From: an uncultured Lachnospiraceae bacterium
GTDB lineage: Bacteria > Bacillota > Clostridia > Lachnospirales > Lachnospiraceae
DNA length: 64,000 bases
Reading direction: 5' to 3'
Assembly (NCBI GenBank): GCA_910579805.1
Contig: CAJTWM010000014.1
Location: forward strand, 25,976 to 89,975
Positions 27,035-35,609 of the stretch are shown piece by piece (within the stretch, counting starts at the first letter, position 1; the number at the start of each line of letters is the position of its first letter). The notes below the pieces were generated by a model. It was not told where the DNA came from and ran no database searches. It saw only the letters and a list, made by a program, of their open reading frames with translations. Both the position numbers and the translations under genes were made by a program.

Positions 27035-27296
27035 TTTTTGCAGCAAGCATTTTTTCAATTGTGGACAGTTCTGCTTCGGAACTGTATTTTTTGATCGTCT
27101 GGATCAGCAGATTCATTTCATTTTCCTGAAAGGTAATATTCTGGGTTTTTGCCCGCTTCATGATCGACATAAGAAAAGGGAACATTTCTTTTTGCGAAAG
27201 TCCCCTGCTTTCAAATACAAGAGCCTGTAAAAAATCCAGTTTTTCAGGAGCAATATGGGCAACGGCAGGGTCATCCATCCATTTTGGGCGTTCCAT
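27024..27296 (-). CDS. Small conserved hypothetical protein
   Basis: 90 residues, soluble, mostly helical. It starts MERPKWMDDPAVAHIAPEKL and continues with SRGLSQKEMFPFLMSIM. The gene begins two bases after the preceding - strand gene, so both are in one operon. I recall similar short proteins in Lachnospiraceae, always of unknown function. The reading frame has a plausible AGGAGG-like site inside the end of the upstream gene (AATAAGGAGGACTAAG on the - strand). Confidence 0.75.
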   Translation of the reverse strand: MERPKWMDDPAVAHIAPEKLDFLQALVFESRGLSQKEMFPFLMSIMKRAKTQNITFQENEMNLLIQTIKKYSSEAELSTIEKMLAAKTKK

Positions 27297-27297
27297 C

Positions 27298-27786
27298 TTA
27301 GTCCTCCTTATTTTGAAACATGGAAAACATGGTTTGTTGTTCCGGTGATAAAAGCTGCGACAGCATATCCGGGGAGAAATTAAAAAATTCGTTTCCGCCT
27401 TCGCCGCCGGCCATGCCTTCGGGAAACAGTTCTTTCATCATGGTCATGGCAGCTTCTAAATCTTTGTACTGTTTTATCATATTTTGCATATTCTTAAACT
27501 GCGCCAGATAAGAACGTTCCTTTTCGCTGCAAAAAGGAGAGAGTTCATCACAAAGGGCACAAAGATCGAAAGTGGGCGGATCGTCTCCCTGACAAAGATT
27601 CAGTGAAAAGGGAGAGCCTTCCCGTAAAGAAATAGTGTACTGCAGTTCTAAATATTTGATATAAATAGCTAAATGATGCCGAAGTTCTTTTTTTACATTC
27701 GGAAAAAGAATTTTCAACATTTGAATATGGTTGTTCGTATATAAAGTATCAAATGCGGCGATCTTATCAGGTTGTTTTAAGTCCAT
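27298..27786 (-). CDS. Conserved hypothetical protein
   Basis: 162 residues from ATG 27786, chosen because GGGAG lies five bases before it; the ATG at 27801 has no site. It is soluble and helical with a Cys-containing segment (LCQGDDPPTFDLCALCDELSPFC) and a Met/Phe-rich end (FNFSPDMLSQLLSPEQQTMFSMF). No domain is recognised. It is followed two bases later by the 90-residue gene, which suggests the two products work together. Confidence 0.75.
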   Translation of the reverse strand: MDLKQPDKIAAFDTLYTNNHIQMLKILFPNVKKELRHHLAIYIKYLELQYTISLREGSPFSLNLCQGDDPPTFDLCALCDELSPFCSEKERSYLAQFKNMQNMIKQYKDLEAAMTMMKELFPEGMAGGEGGNEFFNFSPDMLSQLLSPEQQTMFSMFQNKED

Positions 27787-27869
27787 GGCATCTCCCTTCA
27801 TCTGTCATACCATTTTATGAAAAATGAATGGGGATTATGCAAACAACAAAAGAGACGCACGATGCGGCC

Positions 27870-27910
27870 GTTCAAAAAAATAGGCCCTTTTAAGAGCCTA
27901 TTTTTTGAAC
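27870..27910 (-). terminator. Terminator after the Cys-rich gene
   Basis: Bases 27870-27885 pair with 27896-27910 (GGC core, A/T outer part, one bulged base). On both strands the 3' arm carries a T-run, so it can work in either direction. The only gene it can serve is the - strand Cys-rich gene. Confidence 0.7.
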
Positions 27911-27929
27911 ATGTGACGATCGCCCCAAA

Positions 27930-28178
27930 TTAGCAGCAGGAATTTCCGCCGCAGCAGCTAAGCAGGATAAGGATCCAGATGATGCTTTCGCATCCACAGC
28001 CGTTGTTTCCGCCTAAGAAATTGCCAAAACCGCCGCCGCATCCGCAGCCATTATCGCAACCACAGCCATTATTTCCGCCACAGCAGCAGAGAAGGATAAG
28101 GATCCAGATCCAGCTTCCACATCCGTTATTGCTTGCTACATTGTTGCATCCGCAGTTTGTTGCAGTTAAATCACTCAT
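27930..28178 (-). CDS. Cys/Gly-rich small protein, possible spore-coat-type
   Basis: 82 residues from the ATG at 28178, which follows GGAGG by seven bases on the - strand; a longer frame to 28235 runs through the promoter. The sequence has two similar modules, each combining Asn/Gly/Cys-rich stretches (NNGCGCDNGCGCGGG) with a hydrophobic WIWILILL segment and a CC or CCC cluster. Proteins like this in Clostridia are often annotated only by likeness to insect chorion high-cysteine proteins. A sigma-K-like promoter upstream suggests expression in the mother cell during sporulation. Coat or crust function is an inference. Confidence 0.68.
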   Translation of the reverse strand: MSDLTATNCGCNNVASNNGCGSWIWILILLCCCGGNNGCGCDNGCGCGGGFGNFLGGNNGCGCESIIWILILLSCCGGNSCC

Positions 28179-28211
28179 TGATTTGCCTCCAAAAATATTT
28201 GTTTTATGGTA

Positions 28212-28239
28212 TATCTTATGTATGGGGCATGTCACTGTT
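28212..28239 (-). promoter_or_regulatory. Possible sigma-K-type promoter
   Basis: Read on the - strand, AACA, 16 bases, then CATAAGATA. This agrees with the sigma-K pattern (ACm about 16-17 bases before CATAnnnTA). The start point would be near 28205, about 27 bases before the ATG of the Cys-rich gene. Confidence 0.5.
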
Positions 28240-28315
28240 TCTAGAAAAATAAAAAAATATAAAAAGTCCCGGTCATGGAAAATTTTTCTGAAAATTTTCT
28301 TCTTTTGAAAAATAC

Positions 28316-28343
28316 TTGAATTTATTATCAGATATAGTAAAAT
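28316..28343 (+). promoter_or_regulatory. Possible promoter of the sortase gene
   Basis: TTGAAT (28316-28321), 16 bp, TAAAAT (28338-28343). A second candidate is a perfect TATAAT at 28389-28394, which has no good -35. Confidence 0.45.
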
Positions 28344-28417
28344 AGATAGTGTATGAAAATAAAAATGGTAAAGTGAGTAATTTAATGATATAATATACCT
28401 TAAAGGAGAAATTCAAT

Positions 28418-29575
28418 ATGCCAACAGGCGGACGGGAAGTTGCCGGAAGGCAATTCAGGACGAGGGCTGATTATGAAGCTGCCTGCCGGGACGAAAAGAA
28501 GATAGAACAGTTAAAACAACGTTATAAATTGGAGGATCCTGACCAGCTCTTGGAGCTGAATAAAGAGCTTCAAGGCAAAAAATACCGCTTTGAAACGATG
28601 GTCGGGGAAGACTTCATTTATGAAATAGAGCAGGCCGCCAAGCATACGACGCCGTTGTCTGCCAAGGATAAAAAAAAGAAAAAGAAGCTACATAAGTCAG
28701 AAAAGAAGGGGAACTCAAAAACTAAGGAAAAAAAAGATTTGGATGAATATGACAGGGAGATGCAGCAGGAGATCCTTAAACAGCTCAGTTTAAGGGAGAG
28801 ACGCAGAAAATGGATTATCATTTTATGCAGTCTTGTCGCCGTTATTTCCTTTGGGTATTTTGGAGTCTATTATTATTTTGTAGACCGGACGGCTTCTACC
28901 TATGAAAAATGGGCGGATCTCAAGAAGCAGGAAGGGCAGACAGTACCCAGAACGTCACAAAAGCGCCAAACAGAGGAGGAGACGGAGGAAGAGAGAGAGA
29001 TTCTGGATGAATATAAAGTTTTATATAATAAGAACAAAAGTCTAATCGGATGGGTGAAAATTGACGATACAATTATTGATTATCCGGTTATGCAGACAGT
29101 CAATAACGAATATTATCTTACCCATAATTTGGAACAGGAATATGATAAGAACGGTTCCATTTTTATGGATACGGACTGCGATATATTGGAACCCAGCACA
29201 AATCTTATTATATACGGGCATCATATGAAATCGGGAAGAATGTTTGGAGACCTTGATAAATATAGTAATAAGAAGTATTATGAAGAACATCCGATGATTC
29301 AGTTCGATACGATATATGAAAAAGGCACTTATGCGGTCATGTATGTGTTCCGGTCCAAAGTATATAATGAGAATGAAATAACATTTAAGTACTATCAGTT
29401 TATAGATGCCAATTCGGCAGAAGAATTTGATTCCAATATGGAAGAAATGAGCAGGTTATCTCTTTACGATACGGGGGTAACAGCGGGCTACGGCGACAGG
29501 CTCTTGACCTTATCCACCTGTGACAGTTCGGAGCAGGACGGAAGATTCGTCGTAGTGGCAAAAAAAGTAAATTAA
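28418..29575 (+). CDS. srtB: Class B-type sortase with long cytoplasmic N-terminus
   Basis: 385 residues. The first 130 are charged and cytoplasmic, with a Lys-rich run near residues 85-100; one membrane helix lies at about 131-151. The outward sortase domain (about 205-385) has a class B layout: GWVKIDDTIIDYPVMQ, catalytic His268 in YGHHMKSGRMFGDL, Cys368 in LTLSTCD and Arg376 in GRFVVVAKK. It joins sorting-signal proteins to the cell wall or to other proteins. The next gene encodes a protein ending in a PKTGD-type signal, the likely substrate. The long cytoplasmic tail is unusual for sortases and may carry a regulatory contact. Confidence 0.93.
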   Translation: MPTGGREVAGRQFRTRADYEAACRDEKKIEQLKQRYKLEDPDQLLELNKELQGKKYRFETMVGEDFIYEIEQAAKHTTPLSAKDKKKKKKLHKSEKKGNSKTKEKKDLDEYDREMQQEILKQLSLRERRRKWIIILCSLVAVISFGYFGVYYYFVDRTASTYEKWADLKKQEGQTVPRTSQKRQTEEETEEEREILDEYKVLYNKNKSLIGWVKIDDTIIDYPVMQTVNNEYYLTHNLEQEYDKNGSIFMDTDCDILEPSTNLIIYGHHMKSGRMFGDLDKYSNKKYYEEHPMIQFDTIYEKGTYAVMYVFRSKVYNENEITFKYYQFIDANSAEEFDSNMEEMSRLSLYDTGVTAGYGDRLLTLSTCDSSEQDGRFVVVAKKVN

Positions 29576-29602
29576 TAAATTTACGGTTAGAGGAGAGTTG
29601 TG

Positions 29603-32600
29603 ATGGCAAAGCAAGCATCAAAGAAAAAAAGGGTAAACAGAAAATTAAAAAGGACGATCCGCAAAACGCTGTCAGCGGTATTTATGATCACGGCGCTCAT
29701 CGTTGCCGCAATACCGGTGCAGAATAACGTGGAGGCAAGCAGCCCGGGAACAGGCGGGACTGTGTCGGGAAATACGGAATCGGAGATACCGGCGGTAGGG
29801 TACGGCGTGACCAGGGAATATGTAGAAAACGAAAAGATTAAATTTGAGGTAAATCTTCAAAACGGAGATATCGACGGTTTGGATTCTGCGTTTGATATCG
29901 TGAATGTAGGCGGTACCTATTATCTGCAGGAAATCTATAAAGTCGGGACGTTCAAACTGGGAAATCAGATTTATAATACGTTAGCCGCTTATAATAAATC
30001 TTTTATGGCTTCCAATAATAACGAGGTGACAATACCGGGCAGTGTAGTTACCAGTTACGGGCAATTTGAGTTTGACATGGAAGAGGTACAAAAGATATAT
30101 ATGGATCCGGCTACCCATACCCCTAATACTGATGCGGATGCTTTGCAGGAAAGGTATAATAAGCTGTATCCTTCTAATATCATAAGAGCCGGAGATCCGG
30201 ATACCGGAGAGGGAGCGGTCTATGATATTGATATCCGAAATGAAGATTTGGCGGCAGAACCGTTGGCAACAAATGTGAAAAAAGTAGTTTTGGATATTTA
30301 TGCATGCCAGCAGCAAGGAGCGGTTGCTTCCGGTAAGGCAGATGCGCCCTGCCGCGCACAGGAAGTAGCTATGATTCAGGAAGGGGCAGACGATAAAATC
30401 GTTTATGTTGCCTATAATCCTGTTAAGGGAGAGTTTTATGCAGACAAAACCCGTACTTTACGGGCAATTGCGGACGACGCTTTTGGGAAAAATGCCTATC
30501 CCGGAGACAGCAACGTGATCCAATTAAATAAACTTGTCCTTCCGGATACAATCGCTTATATTGGAAATAACTCCTTTGAAGGCTGTTCCGGTATCCGTTC
30601 TTTTGAGTTGACAGGTACCGTTACGAATATTGGCTGTCAGGCATTTAAAGGCTGTACTTCCATGCAGAGCATTAAAATCAACAATTTACAGAAAATAGGG
30701 GCGGAAGCTTTTGCGGACTGCAACAGTTTGGGATCTATTACCTTTCCGTCTACGTTAGATGAGATCGGTCAAGGCGCGTTTTACAATTGTACTTCATTAA
30801 AAACGGTAGATATGTCCCAAATAACCGGTGGGGTCATTATTGATGATTTTGCATTTTATGATTGCACCGACTTAAATAGTTTTAATTTTGGCTCAACGGT
30901 ATCATCTATTGGCAAAGGCTGTTTTGCCGTAACGGATAATAAGCCGATCAACGGTTCGTGGACAAAAATCCAGTTGGCGGATTCAGCCTCGGAATTAGGG
31001 GACGCGATGTTTGACGGAAGGACAAATATTGAAGAAGTGATCTTCCCGTCTACTTACGGCGCCGTTCCAAACTCGGCCAGAACTTCCATACTGGACGACA
31101 ATTTCTTTAGACGGTGCAGCGCGCTTAAGAGCGTGACCATACCGGGAGCTTATGCTTCGTTCGGAGTTGACGTATTTCAAAGTGTGGAATCCGACCAGTT
31201 TTATGTAGAAGGTCCTGCAACGTATCGGGCGGATGCAGATTATACATTGGAAGAAAATTATGCTAACCCAAGGGTTTCGGCACATAATGCAAGAATCACT
31301 TATAAATTTAAATATGGTAATGAAGAGTTTTTTGATGTGGCCTACAACTATCAGCCCAGTGATAACGACGGGAATCCGGTAGTAGATGCCGACGGGAATC
31401 CGGTAAAGGTAACGGATTATTATCTGATCAATGTAGCGACCGGAGAGTTAGAGAAGTATACACCTGATCCAGATAATAATTACAGTACTAAGATTGTAAT
31501 TAAGGCAAATTATAACGGCGTTTCGGTTACGGGTATCGCGGAAGGATGTTTTGACTCGGTAAAAGAGACGGCAACCGAATTGATTGTAGAAGACGGTACA
31601 ATTTCTTTAATCGGTAAGAATGCTTTTAAAGGTTTTGTCCGTCTGCAGAAGGTACATCTTGGCAATTCCGTTAAGGAGATTGGTGATGGTGCGTTTGCCG
31701 GATGTAACTTGCTTGAAGACGTATATTTCAATATGGACGAAGTGAAAATCGGAAATGAGGCTTTTCAAAAGGATGTAACTGCTTCTCCCACGGGACTGAC
31801 TTTCCATGGCAAGATCGAAGCGGGATTCGAACCTTATGACTGGGCTATGAAGCCGGAAAACGAGTTAAGTACTGCGGGCTTGCGTATCCTTTATATGAAT
31901 CTTCCGCCAAGTAATTTGGGAACGATCTATGACCGGACGTCGGAAGGAGAAAATATCTCCGTTCCGTTGATCTTTTATCCGATCTATAACTATTTGGATG
32001 CGGATAATGAAGACTACAGAAAAACAAAAGCGGAACAGCTTGGATTAGGAAACTGGGAAGATTATAGTATTATTAAAAGAGTAGAGGCCGGGGCTGCCGG
32101 AGACAATCAGGACGGAGATTATGCGGATGCGGACGATTTGGCATATGCAAATGCGACAAAGCATATAGTGATCCCGGCGGGAGTCACGTCTATCGATACG
32201 CCCAAGTACTATGGCTCTGCAGAAAATAATACAAATGTTACTACTTATGTGCAGTATAGTGAGGGGCCTGGGAAAGTAACCAATTCAAGAGAAGCGATAC
32301 GTTATGCGAGTCTGACGAATGTGGTAGATGACCATACGGTCGTGCCTGGTTTGTTCAGCGGCTGGTACGAGGATTATGTTCCGGGAACTGATGAGGCTTC
32401 AGAATATGAAAAAGAAGTCAAAGGAAACGACCGGGTAGAATCCATTACTATGTTCACGGTAGAATCCATTCCCGATTATGCGTTTGACAGTTGTGAACGG
32501 TTACAGAAAGTGGATTTGGGCGCGGGATGTAAAAAGATCGGCCTTGCGCCGTTTAGAGGCTGCACTTCTTTGGTAGAAGTAATAGGCAATGAAACGATCA

Positions 32601-34276
32601 TTTGCGAGAACGATATTTTATATACTACCAATGAAGACGGCAGCTATACGTTAGTGGAGTGTCTGCCCTCCAGAGGAAAGAACGGAAACGCCGAAGTTTC
32701 GGTGGCAAACGATCCGAAGCTTGCCAATGTATCCAAGATTAGCGAAAGTGCGTTCATAGATTGTAAAAATCTTGTCAGCGTTAATTTATCAGGATGCAAC
32801 TATATCACAACCATTCCGAAGGACTGCTTTAAGGGCTGTTATTCCTTGAGAAACGTTGTTTTCCCAGGATCGGTCAATAATATTGCGGAAGGTGCTTTTA
32901 AAGGACTGACGCAGATCCATGTAACGATACCGTCCAAGGAAGTCTATATTCATAGGGATGCTTTCGAACATGGAAACGGAGAAAACGGCACCAGCGTAGG
33001 CGAAAAGTTATCAACGGTTGTAATACAAAGTTTTCCGGATTCGGCGGCATTCCGTTATACGGAAGACAACTATATCGGTTTTGAAGGTTATAATGAAGAC
33101 GAACATTCCGTTACTTTCTTAAATTGGGACTTTTCGGAACTGTACAGGACACGGGTAAAAGACGGTGCGTCCGTTCGTCCGTTCCTTGAAACCCAGACAG
33201 AACCCAGCAGGTCGGGATATAAGTTTGTCGGATGGGCTACCATTACCAATGGCGCTACTTTGGACGTGATCACTGCAGATACGATATTTATTGCGCAGTT
33301 TAACTCTAAGGGCGGTAACAATGGAAACGGCAATGGAAATGTGAGTGGAAACGGTAGTGGAAATGGTAACGGAAATGGTAGCGGCGACGGAAACGGCAAC
33401 GGATCAAAAATGCATACCGTAACGGTTATCAACGGCAGCGGCAGCGGCAGTTATATTGAGGGTGCAGACGTTGTGATCGCAGCCAATAATCCGCCGACAG
33501 GCTATCAGTTTAAAGACTGGACGGTAAATACGAACAATGCCACGCTTGCAAGCAACAGAGTGGCTGCAACTACTTTTAAAATGCCGGCAGGGGACGTAAG
33601 GGTTACTGCAAACTACGAAAAATCAAAATCCTCGGGAAGTTCGGTAAGCGGAAACGGCAGCGGCGGCAGTAGTTCCTCAAATAAGAACAATAATAATAAC
33701 AGCGGAACTAAAGTAGTCATTACGAGACCGGGGATATCGGATACGGATCTGGCTTCGGCAAAAGTAAACGGATCCAAAGACGGATTTATCGTTAAAATTT
33801 CCGAAACGGCAGAAGCGACTGCGGCAGTAGAGCAGGCGCTGACAAATAAATACGGAAGTTTGGATAATATACGTTACGCAGCAATGGATATTAGTTTGTA
33901 TGATTCTACCGGTACGAACAAAATCACAGACACCACAGGGTATACCATTGATATTACCATACCGATTCCGGACGTACTTAGAGAATATGCAGGCAATAAT
34001 AAAACGGCAGCCGTTGTGAATGCCCAACTGGAAAATTTAGCTCCTAAATTTACAACGATCGACGGCGTACCTTGCGTTACGTTCAGGGCAACGCATTTCT
34101 CACCGTACACCGTATATGTAGATACCGGTAATTTAACGGTAGGCGGACTTGACAGTACGCCGAAGACCGGAGACGGTATCCATCCTAAATGGTTTTTGGC
34201 AATAGGCCTTGTATGCCTTTCCGTTGTAATGTTTATGAAGAAAGACAAAAAAGCGCCGAAGGTTAAAACTGCATAA
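29603..34276 (+). CDS. Giant BspA-like leucine-rich surface protein with sortase signal
   Basis: 1557 residues from ATG 29603 (AGGAGAG just before). A long basic signal peptide (about 1-45, ending VEA) leads to an exported protein with LRR_5/BspA-type repeats in two main blocks (about 290-560 and 640-760) and again near 950-1130 (repeat pattern IG..AF..C..L..V..P). An InlB/Listeria-Bacteroides-type repeat (about 1165-1235) precedes a Gly/Asn/Ser linker, a second beta repeat (VINGSGSGSYIEGADVVI) and another Ser/Asn linker. The end is TPKTGDG, a hydrophobic helix and a basic tail: a cell-wall sorting signal. BspA-type proteins often bind host or matrix proteins; adhesion is inferred. The sortase gene lies just upstream. 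Confidence 0.93.
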   Translation: MAKQASKKKRVNRKLKRTIRKTLSAVFMITALIVAAIPVQNNVEASSPGTGGTVSGNTESEIPAVGYGVTREYVENEKIKFEVNLQNGDIDGLDSAFDIVNVGGTYYLQEIYKVGTFKLGNQIYNTLAAYNKSFMASNNNEVTIPGSVVTSYGQFEFDMEEVQKIYMDPATHTPNTDADALQERYNKLYPSNIIRAGDPDTGEGAVYDIDIRNEDLAAEPLATNVKKVVLDIYACQQQGAVASGKADAPCRAQEVAMIQEGADDKIVYVAYNPVKGEFYADKTRTLRAIADDAFGKNAYPGDSNVIQLNKLVLPDTIAYIGNNSFEGCSGIRSFELTGTVTNIGCQAFKGCTSMQSIKINNLQKIGAEAFADCNSLGSITFPSTLDEIGQGAFYNCTSLKTVDMSQITGGVIIDDFAFYDCTDLNSFNFGSTVSSIGKGCFAVTDNKPINGSWTKIQLADSASELGDAMFDGRTNIEEVIFPSTYGAVPNSARTSILDDNFFRRCSALKSVTIPGAYASFGVDVFQSVESDQFYVEGPATYRADADYTLEENYANPRVSAHNARITYKFKYGNEEFFDVAYNYQPSDNDGNPVVDADGNPVKVTDYYLINVATGELEKYTPDPDNNYSTKIVIKANYNGVSVTGIAEGCFDSVKETATELIVEDGTISLIGKNAFKGFVRLQKVHLGNSVKEIGDGAFAGCNLLEDVYFNMDEVKIGNEAFQKDVTASPTGLTFHGKIEAGFEPYDWAMKPENELSTAGLRILYMNLPPSNLGTIYDRTSEGENISVPLIFYPIYNYLDADNEDYRKTKAEQLGLGNWEDYSIIKRVEAGAAGDNQDGDYADADDLAYANATKHIVIPAGVTSIDTPKYYGSAENNTNVTTYVQYSEGPGKVTNSREAIRYASLTNVVDDHTVVPGLFSGWYEDYVPGTDEASEYEKEVKGNDRVESITMFTVESIPDYAFDSCERLQKVDLGAGCKKIGLAPFRGCTSLVEVIGNETIICENDILYTTNEDGSYTLVECLPSRGKNGNAEVSVANDPKLANVSKISESAFIDCKNLVSVNLSGCNYITTIPKDCFKGCYSLRNVVFPGSVNNIAEGAFKGLTQIHVTIPSKEVYIHRDAFEHGNGENGTSVGEKLSTVVIQSFPDSAAFRYTEDNYIGFEGYNEDEHSVTFLNWDFSELYRTRVKDGASVRPFLETQTEPSRSGYKFVGWATITNGATLDVITADTIFIAQFNSKGGNNGNGNGNVSGNGSGNGNGNGSGDGNGNGSKMHTVTVINGSGSGSYIEGADVVIAANNPPTGYQFKDWTVNTNNATLASNRVAATTFKMPAGDVRVTANYEKSKSSGSSVSGNGSGGSSSSNKNNNNNSGTKVVITRPGISDTDLASAKVNGSKDGFIVKISETAEATAAVEQALTNKYGSLDNIRYAAMDISLYDSTGTNKITDTTGYTIDITIPIPDVLREYAGNNKTAAVVNAQLENLAPKFTTIDGVPCVTFRATHFSPYTVYVDTGNLTVGGLDSTPKTGDGIHPKWFLAIGLVCLSVVMFMKKDKKAPKVKTA

Positions 34277-34349
34277 TATATGTCAAGTTTTCTTAACAGG
34301 TAGGATTTGATTTACAGGTTAACATTGTTTAGCCGCAAAAAAGAACGGA

Positions 34350-34426
34350 TGTTAGCAAATTTGGATGAAACTTCCAAACTGCTTATTGGTAGCAGTATCG
34401 CAGGCTTTGTTTGCGATATGCAGGGG
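34350..34426 (+). promoter_or_regulatory. Leader with three hairpins before the second LRR gene
   Basis: Consecutive short stems: TTTGGA/TCCAAA (34360-34378), CTGCT/AGCAG (34379-34395) and TATCGCA/TGCGATA (34396-34418). The last ends two bases before the CAGGGG ribosome site. The first hairpin includes GCAAATTTGG, a string related to those in the leaders at 13005, 36746 and 62321. Confidence 0.35.
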
Positions 34427-34433
34427 TATAAGT

Positions 34434-35534
34434 ATGAAAAAAAGGCTGAAAATTTTGGCGGGTACGCTGCTGCTTGGTGTAGCAGTAGCGACTGCCGGAA
34501 TATCTGCTTCCGTTGTGGAAGCAACAGAAAAAACCGTTATTTCCGATTTTCAGTTGAACGGTACTACTTTGGTAAAATATCAGGGTTCGGCAAGTACGGT
34601 TACGATTCCGGATTCCGTAACTAAAATCGGAGAGGACGCATTTTCCGGAAACAAGACATTGGTAAGCGTCAATATCCCTTCGTCGGTGGAGACGATAGGG
34701 TATAATGCGTTTGCCGATTGCACCGCTTTGGAACATATTTCTATTCCAAATGGAACGAAAGTACTTGAAGATGCCGTATTTTCAGGCTGCTCTAATTTGT
34801 CCAAAGTGAGTTTTGGAAAAAACGTGAAAAAATTGGGAAGCGGCGTTTTTGCAGGTTGTACGAAACTGCAGAAAGTAAGCATTTCGTCTAAGAACGACTA
34901 TTTGGTTTGCACTTCAGGCGTTTTATATGACAAGGATAAAACGACTTTGATTGAAATGCTGCCGGGAAGGACAAACAAAACTTTCTATTTTCCTTCTACC
35001 GTTACGGATATTTATCCCTATGCGTTTTGGGGAGTGAGTCATTTGGAAAAGACGGTGCTCAGTCAGAATCTTCATGAGATTCCGGCTTATGCGTTCAGCA
35101 ACTGTACGGCGCTCACCGGAATAGAGATTCCTTATGCAGTGTATAGCATTGATATAAAGGCATTTGAAAATTGTACGGGGCTTGAGGAAGTGGTTATTCA
35201 TGAATCGGTAAACGAGATTCATGATACGGCGTTTGACGGATGTGATAATTTAAATATTATTGCTAAAGAAGGTACGGCCGGATATGAGTTTGCCAAAAAC
35301 CATTCCGCTATTCATGAGGCAGAGATTCAGGGAGAAGAACCTGCACCTAATACAATGCCGGGCGTATTAAACGGAACGGTAGGAAACGGCGGCACACAGA
35401 GCGGTGCAGGAACGGGAAACGGTTATTCGGATCCTTTGGAATATCCGGAAGACGAGTCCGTGATTGGGAAAACAAGGACGATCGGTAATAATGCGGTAGT
35501 GATCATTGACGGTACAAAACAAACAGTTCATTAA
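34434..35534 (+). CDS. Secreted BspA-like leucine-rich repeat protein
   Basis: 366 residues from ATG 34434 (AGGGG seven bases before); the frame is open upstream but without a site. A signal peptide (MKKRLKILAGTLLLGVAV, cleavage probably after VEA) is followed by about nine LRR_5 repeats (residues 45-285), such as VTKIGEDAFSGNKTLVSVNI. The C-terminal 80 residues are Gly/Asn/Pro-rich and have no sorting signal or membrane helix, so the protein is either released or held non-covalently. It sits in the same direction 157 bases after the giant LRR protein and before a terminator. A shared surface function is inferred. Confidence 0.9.
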   Translation: MKKRLKILAGTLLLGVAVATAGISASVVEATEKTVISDFQLNGTTLVKYQGSASTVTIPDSVTKIGEDAFSGNKTLVSVNIPSSVETIGYNAFADCTALEHISIPNGTKVLEDAVFSGCSNLSKVSFGKNVKKLGSGVFAGCTKLQKVSISSKNDYLVCTSGVLYDKDKTTLIEMLPGRTNKTFYFPSTVTDIYPYAFWGVSHLEKTVLSQNLHEIPAYAFSNCTALTGIEIPYAVYSIDIKAFENCTGLEEVVIHESVNEIHDTAFDGCDNLNIIAKEGTAGYEFAKNHSAIHEAEIQGEEPAPNTMPGVLNGTVGNGGTQSGAGTGNGYSDPLEYPEDESVIGKTRTIGNNAVVIIDGTKQTVH

Positions 35535-35561
35535 AAGCAGATGAAGAATAAATGACAAATG

Positions 35562-35609
35562 AAAATCTCTCAGCATAGAATAAAACAAAAATGCTGGGAG
35601 ATTTTTTTC
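35562..35609 (+). terminator. Terminator whose 3' arm holds the next gene's ribosome site
   Basis: AAAATCTCTCAGCAT (35562-35576) pairs with ATGCTGGGAGATTTT (35591-35605), 15 bp with one G-T pair, followed by T residues to 35608. GGGAG (35596-35600) in the 3' arm is the only ribosome site for the subtilase GTG at 35610. Confidence 0.85.

Noticed and set aside
28179..28235. Longer N-terminus of the Cys-rich protein
   Set aside because: The extra 19 codons overlap the promoter-like sequence and lack a ribosome site, whereas ATG 28178 has GGAGG seven bases before it.
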